A stretch of 64,000 nucleotides of DNA, from the NCBI RefSeq assembly GCF_032854445.1, contig NC_088302.1, positions 38,134,191-38,198,190 of the forward strand, given 5' to 3'. A program made the translations under genes and the position numbers. Positions 60,046-64,000 of this stretch are shown piece after piece. Each line of letters begins with the position of its first letter. Positions within the stretch are counted from its first letter, which is position 1. Source of the stretch: Liolophura sinensis. Its lineage: Eukaryota; Mollusca; Polyplacophora; Chitonida; Chitonidae. The notes beneath the pieces were generated by a model. It saw only the letters and a program-made list of their open reading frames with translations, did not search any database and was not told where the DNA came from.

Positions 60046-60560
60046 TAGGATCATTGCCTGTATTGAACCAGTCTCTCAACGACACACGACATGGTCCATG
60101 TACCATAAGATCTGCGGGCACCACTACATGGTGACTGTAAGATCTGAGATCAATAGGATCATTGCCCTTATTAACCCATGCAGTCTCTAGACAACACACA
60201 TCAACAGGATCATTGCCTATATTGACCCAGTCTATGGGCTACACACGACATGATCCATATGGGCCTACCATAAGATCTGCAGGCACCGTGACATACTGAT
60301 TGTAAGATCTGAGATCAACAGGATCATTGCCTATATTGGCCCAGTTTATGGGCTACACACGACATGATCCACATGGGCTTACCATAAGATCTGCAGGCAC
60401 TGTGACATGTTGATTGTAAGATCTGAGATCAACAGGATCATTGCCTATATTGGCCCAGTCTATGGGCTACACACGACATGATCCATATGGGCCTACCATA
60501 AGATCTGCAGGCACCCTGACATGCTGACTAAGATCTGGCATCAATGCTATCTATATTGAT
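60046..60560. repeat. About 114-bp tandem repeat, four to five copies
   Basis: AGGATCATTGCC recurs at 60047, 60155, 60206, 60320 and 60434. The last two spacings are 114 bp and these copies are nearly identical; the first ones are rearranged or truncated (108 and 51 bp). Each unit carries GATCTGCAGGCAC and ACACACGACATGATCC. Confidence 0.88.
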
Positions 60561-61689
60561 CCTCAAAGTAGGCATGAATACTTCAATGAAATTGAGCCCT
60601 GGACAATAAATTGCCGTATTCTGGTCAAATAGAAAGATAGATGTCTCTCAACATCGTCAACGATCTTAGTGTTAAACTCTGAGTTTAAAATTCCAGCCGT
60701 ATTTCGAAATCGTTTTGAGAGTAACGAAACCTAAAGAGTGATTTTGTGTAATGGAGCTAACCTTGCTGACTGATTCAGCCTGTAAAAGTATTTTGGGACA
60801 GCCTCAATGCTAAAAGCCGTTACAGCTTTAGCGGCGCACAGTTAAAGCCTCGTTAACATAATGAGAGGCACTTCAACCTAGCAACGTCAGCATATTTACT
60901 GACACCGAACCAATCTGTCATCGGGCTAATCACCTTAAACAAGGGGGTATATATGCACAGTTACATTCTTAAGGAATCAAACCTTGTTTAAAACCCTAAC
61001 AGATTCTTCAAAGAATCGCTTTGAGAAGGCCACTGGGAGAATTTTCACCGTTGATACCATCGTACTTAACCCATGCAAGCATCCACAATATTAACATGTC
61101 AAGAATAAAGAGCCATTAAACTTACATTACCTTAAGACAAGTATTAAGATTTAAGCTTGATTTTCAACCATGCAAAGGATCTTCCAATGACCCTGACCAC
61201 AAGTTATACAATTTTTTTAACCATTCCTGAACCCGTGTTTTTTTTTTTATATCTGTTTTCGGATTAAGCAATGGATATTATTGGAACCATCTGATAATGC
61301 CATGTTTCTCTAATACTCAATACTTATTCAAGATATAAAGCATACACCATTGTATTGAGACAAGCTACAATCCTTTCGTGTAGGATTAATGGTTTAAAAC
61401 CTAACTCTAGGCAATGAAAATTGCACCGGAAATCAGAAATACCAAGCCGCGGTACTCACTGGTTCCTTAAGCAAAAGTATTTTTCTCACTGCTACCGATA
61501 GGTCCCCTGGCAATGAGGCCAGAGGCTCGAATCAAGCTCTTGTTGCCTATACGGCGCCTTTTTAAATCAGAAGGGCTTTTCGTCTGAACAGCGAGAAAGG
61601 CGGTGCTTTGTTTCACTTATTCCATCCAGTTTCTCCCACTCATAAACCTAAAAGCAGTAATACTGAAAAAATATTATTATAAGCATGGC
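60561..61689. other. Gene-free DNA
   Basis: No coding or structured feature recognised. Confidence 0.5.
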
Positions 61690-61957
61690 GTTATTTATTT
61701 ATTTGATTGGTGTTTTACGCCGTACTCAAGAATATTTCACTTATACAACGGCGGCCTGCATTATGGTGGGAGGAAACCGGGCAGAGTCCGGGGGAAACCC
61801 ACGAACATCCGCAGGTTGCCTGCAGACCTTCCCACTTACGGCCGGAGAGGAAGCCAGACTGAGCTGAACAAGAACTCACAGCAACCGCACTGGTGAGAGA
61901 CTCCTGGGTCATTACGCTGCGCTAGCGCGCTAACCAACTGAGTCACGGAGGCTCCCC
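61690..61957 (-). mobile_element. Nearly full-length tRNA-derived SINE, same family as in DPH3 intron 1
   Basis: Runs from the (AAAT)n tail at 61690 to the tRNA-like head at 61957 (GTGACTCAGTTGGTTAGCGC on the minus strand). No clear target-site duplication. Short open frames here are not genes. Confidence 0.9.
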
Positions 61958-62079
61958 AGATACCATCAATGAACTCCTATATACGCCCAAAACAATAATT
62001 CTACACATGAACTTCTTTCATTTATACAATTATATCGGGTATGTACAGAAGCCCAGGTGTGCCTAATTACAGGCAAGGT

Positions 62080-62145
62080 GTTTATTTAATTGGTCTCAAA
62101 CGCCATCGTGTAGCAACCTGCGGATGGTCGTGAAATATTCTTGAT
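62080..62145. mobile_element. Rearranged SINE scrap
   Basis: Left half reads as a minus-strand tail (TTTATTTAATTGG), right half as plus-strand body (CAACCTGCGGATGGTCGTG) then AAATATTCTTGA, so the piece is internally inverted. Confidence 0.45.
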
Positions 62146-62379
62146 ACACTGTCATCCGTTCATCTGTCGAAATAGTTGCAATAATTAATGCATCTCTCAC
62201 TTCGATAGGTACATTATTGCAACTACTGTAAAAATTACTTTGTTAGCCGCGTTTTACATTGAATTACAACACACTGGAGAGCAATTCTCGCTCACTCGAT
62301 TGTCCTAGGTCTACGCTGGGTTACAGCTCGCTCGAGAAATATTTCTTAATGAGTTGAAAACAAAGGCCTGGATTTTCTC

Positions 62380-62580
62380 CAATTACCGAGCGGTCGGTGT
62401 CCGGAGCGTGCGGCTGGGGGCAGTGTGTCTGTCTGAACAGGGAGGGCGGCCTCTGCCGGCAACCCCGCGTGTTTCACATTGCTACAAGTGGCCGGTGTTG
62501 TAAGAGTGCCAGGCTGTACCACGGCCGTCTGCTGTTGGCTGTCAGCTGAAGCCAGGGTGATAAGCTAGACCCGAGCGTGG
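62380..62580. promoter_or_regulatory. GC-rich patch, possible promoter or first exon
   Basis: Locally high G+C with many CpG (GAGCGGTCGGTGTCCGGAGC, GGAGGGCGGCCTCTGCCGGC) in AT-rich surroundings. No frame recognised. Could belong to a gene lying to the right of the window. Confidence 0.3.
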
Positions 62581-63205
62581 AACTATTTTCTTCACGTCTT
62601 CGTGGCGGAGGGCGACGGACTGATACTCTATTGTGTGGCTATAGGTGGAGGAAAACATGACGAGTTGTCGACGCCTTACAGATCTCCGCTGAAAGGCGAA
62701 AAGCTGCGGATAATAAACAATCGCACCTCTGTCTGTGTACAAAAAATATCTGCATTGTAGTCCTGTTCTTGAGGTGCTGTCGTTTGTCTGGAAAGATCAA
62801 ATGCTTTTTAGTATCAGTTTCATGACGAGGACAGGAATTAGCTAGTTTTGGCACCCTGAAAGAACTCGGGATCTATCCAACCTACATGAAGGCGACCGTT
62901 TTGTTAAATAGGGCGCTATAAATTAACTGCTGTTGATTTTTTTTAATAAAGGGTTTTAAAAAAATATTACAAAGAATATCGGTATAGGAATATTGGCCCA
63001 GACATCCTAAATAGTTACCAGTAGACCTGTGTAGAATCCCACTCTTCAGTGGCGAATGGCTATCTATACCATTTACTCCATGCATGGGATATTATATGAC
63101 CAAACTTATCGGACTAAGCCACCACATAATGCTGTAAAGCCAGTCTCATTTCGCTCGAGATCAGCACCGTGGAAATGCTAGTAGGCTTCCTCTTTTTCGT
63201 TTCTG

Positions 63206-63260
63206 GCCACGATATGTCTGAAAATATTGCCGACGTGGCGTTAAGCTCTAACCATCCATG
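63206..63260 (+). mobile_element. SINE tail fragment of a further family
   Basis: GGCCACGATATGTCTGAAAA, ATTGCCGACGTGGCGTTAAG; a sister relic lies at 58718-58765 (GGCCACGATATGACAGAAAT). Confidence 0.5.
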
Positions 63261-63639
63261 TTTTGTTCCATCTCATTTTCAAACTATTTCACTGACAGAA
63301 AAAAGAGAATAACGAGAGGAGGTTAGAGTTTATGTTGGAATTTTTCTGTCGATGTATCCAGGCCTCTTTTTCAAGTCTTCTGAATATTATCTCGTGAACA
63401 TGAAAACACCTCACTTTTTGATTAAAAATCAGTCGTTTTTGGTTTTATGGTTATAATCTATATATCTGTCTGATACGGTGTTCACCATCTGGATCGTCCA
63501 CTGAAGGATTCTTCAAACTTTGTCAGTTTCACACACATCTCGCCCAACATCGCGAGAAGGCGAGAGCTAACGTTAACATACTGGTAACAAATTTACCAAC
63601 GGATTCGGAAAATCAGGTTTAATAAGGAAACAAATTGTC

Positions 63640-63850
63640 GGTGACCTGTTCACACACACGCCTGGCCGGTGGGTCTCGCGTGGAGCGGAGACGGGTGAGA
63701 ATTCTCGACATACCTGTCCGGCCACAGGGGGCAGCGAAAGACGAGAACTGGTCAGGGTCATGTGACCGTGTCAGGACAAGTCAGGGACGCTGGAGCCACG
63801 AGGAAACAATGCAGGTTCTGGTCTTTAGCACGGCAAGTTTTCTATCAGGT
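63640..63850 (+). promoter_or_regulatory. Second GC-rich patch with a possible first coding exon
   Basis: CpG-rich stretch. An ATG at 63809 opens a short hydrophobic frame (MQVLVFSTASFLS) that runs into a CAGGTGACA donor-like site. A CAGGGGGCAG core at 63725-63734 resembles a CTCF site. All inferential. Confidence 0.22.
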
Positions 63851-64000
63851 GACAAACTTTATTAAACGCAAATAAATCTTGTAACGCTGAGGAACATTTT
63901 CGTGACTTTATAGGCTCCTTGATTATATATATTTATTTCTGAATTCACCAATTTTAAATATGGGAGTATGATACCATATACTAGCATCAAGTTGTATTGT

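Noticed and set aside
61603-61912. Open frames of 60-97 codons on both strands
   Set aside because: They lie in a SINE and recur at the other SINE copies in the window.

Overview
This is animal nuclear DNA: AT-rich, with intron-split genes, GT-AG introns and large introns full of short interspersed repeats. Several tRNA-derived SINEs end in tails of the type common in molluscs and other lophotrochozoans (for example a tail containing GTACGGCGTAAAACACC). I therefore place the window in a lophotrochozoan, probably a mollusc, without naming a species. There are no bacterial genes, no CRISPR array and no intact transposon coding region.

Layout. (1) 1-3258: gene-free flank with SINE fragments and small tandem duplications. 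(2) 3259-13525, minus strand: a complete iduronate-2-sulfatase gene (IDS), 8 coding exons, 588 residues. One of its introns carries a perfect 87-bp hairpin insertion. (3) 13526-13890: a short divergent promoter region between IDS and TXNDC9. (4) 15507-16172, plus strand: TXNDC9, with its whole coding sequence in one exon and a probable 5'UTR intron. (5) 16173-27559: gene-poor DNA, probably including the promoter and untranslated first exon of the next gene. (6) 27560-40542, plus strand: a TRIM-NHL protein (RING, two B-boxes, coiled coil, Ser/Pro/Gly/Met-rich linker, NHL propeller) in 11 coding exons, 924 residues, most like the Mei-P26/NHL-1 branch, followed by a long AT-rich 3' region. (7) 50485-52925, minus strand: an RFXAP-like gene with a tandemly duplicated last exon. 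(8) 53140-56838, minus strand: DPH3, 3 exons, 81 residues, lying just upstream of the RFXAP-like gene with only about 210 bp between them. (9) 56839-64000: gene-free DNA with a roughly 114-bp tandem repeat, two GC-richer patches that might be promoters or first exons of a gene outside the window, and a nearly complete SINE.

The five genes do not form one pathway. IDS is lysosomal glycosaminoglycan breakdown, TXNDC9 is chaperonin-linked, the TRIM-NHL protein is a likely ubiquitin ligase/RNA-binding regulator, RFXAP is a transcription-complex subunit, and DPH3 is a diphthamide/tRNA-modification electron carrier. The most notable structures are local: many small tandem duplications (two of them copying a splice acceptor plus the start of an exon), a perfect palindromic insertion with target-site duplication, and several SINE families with readable target-site duplications. 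I saw nothing that amounts to a wholly new biological system.
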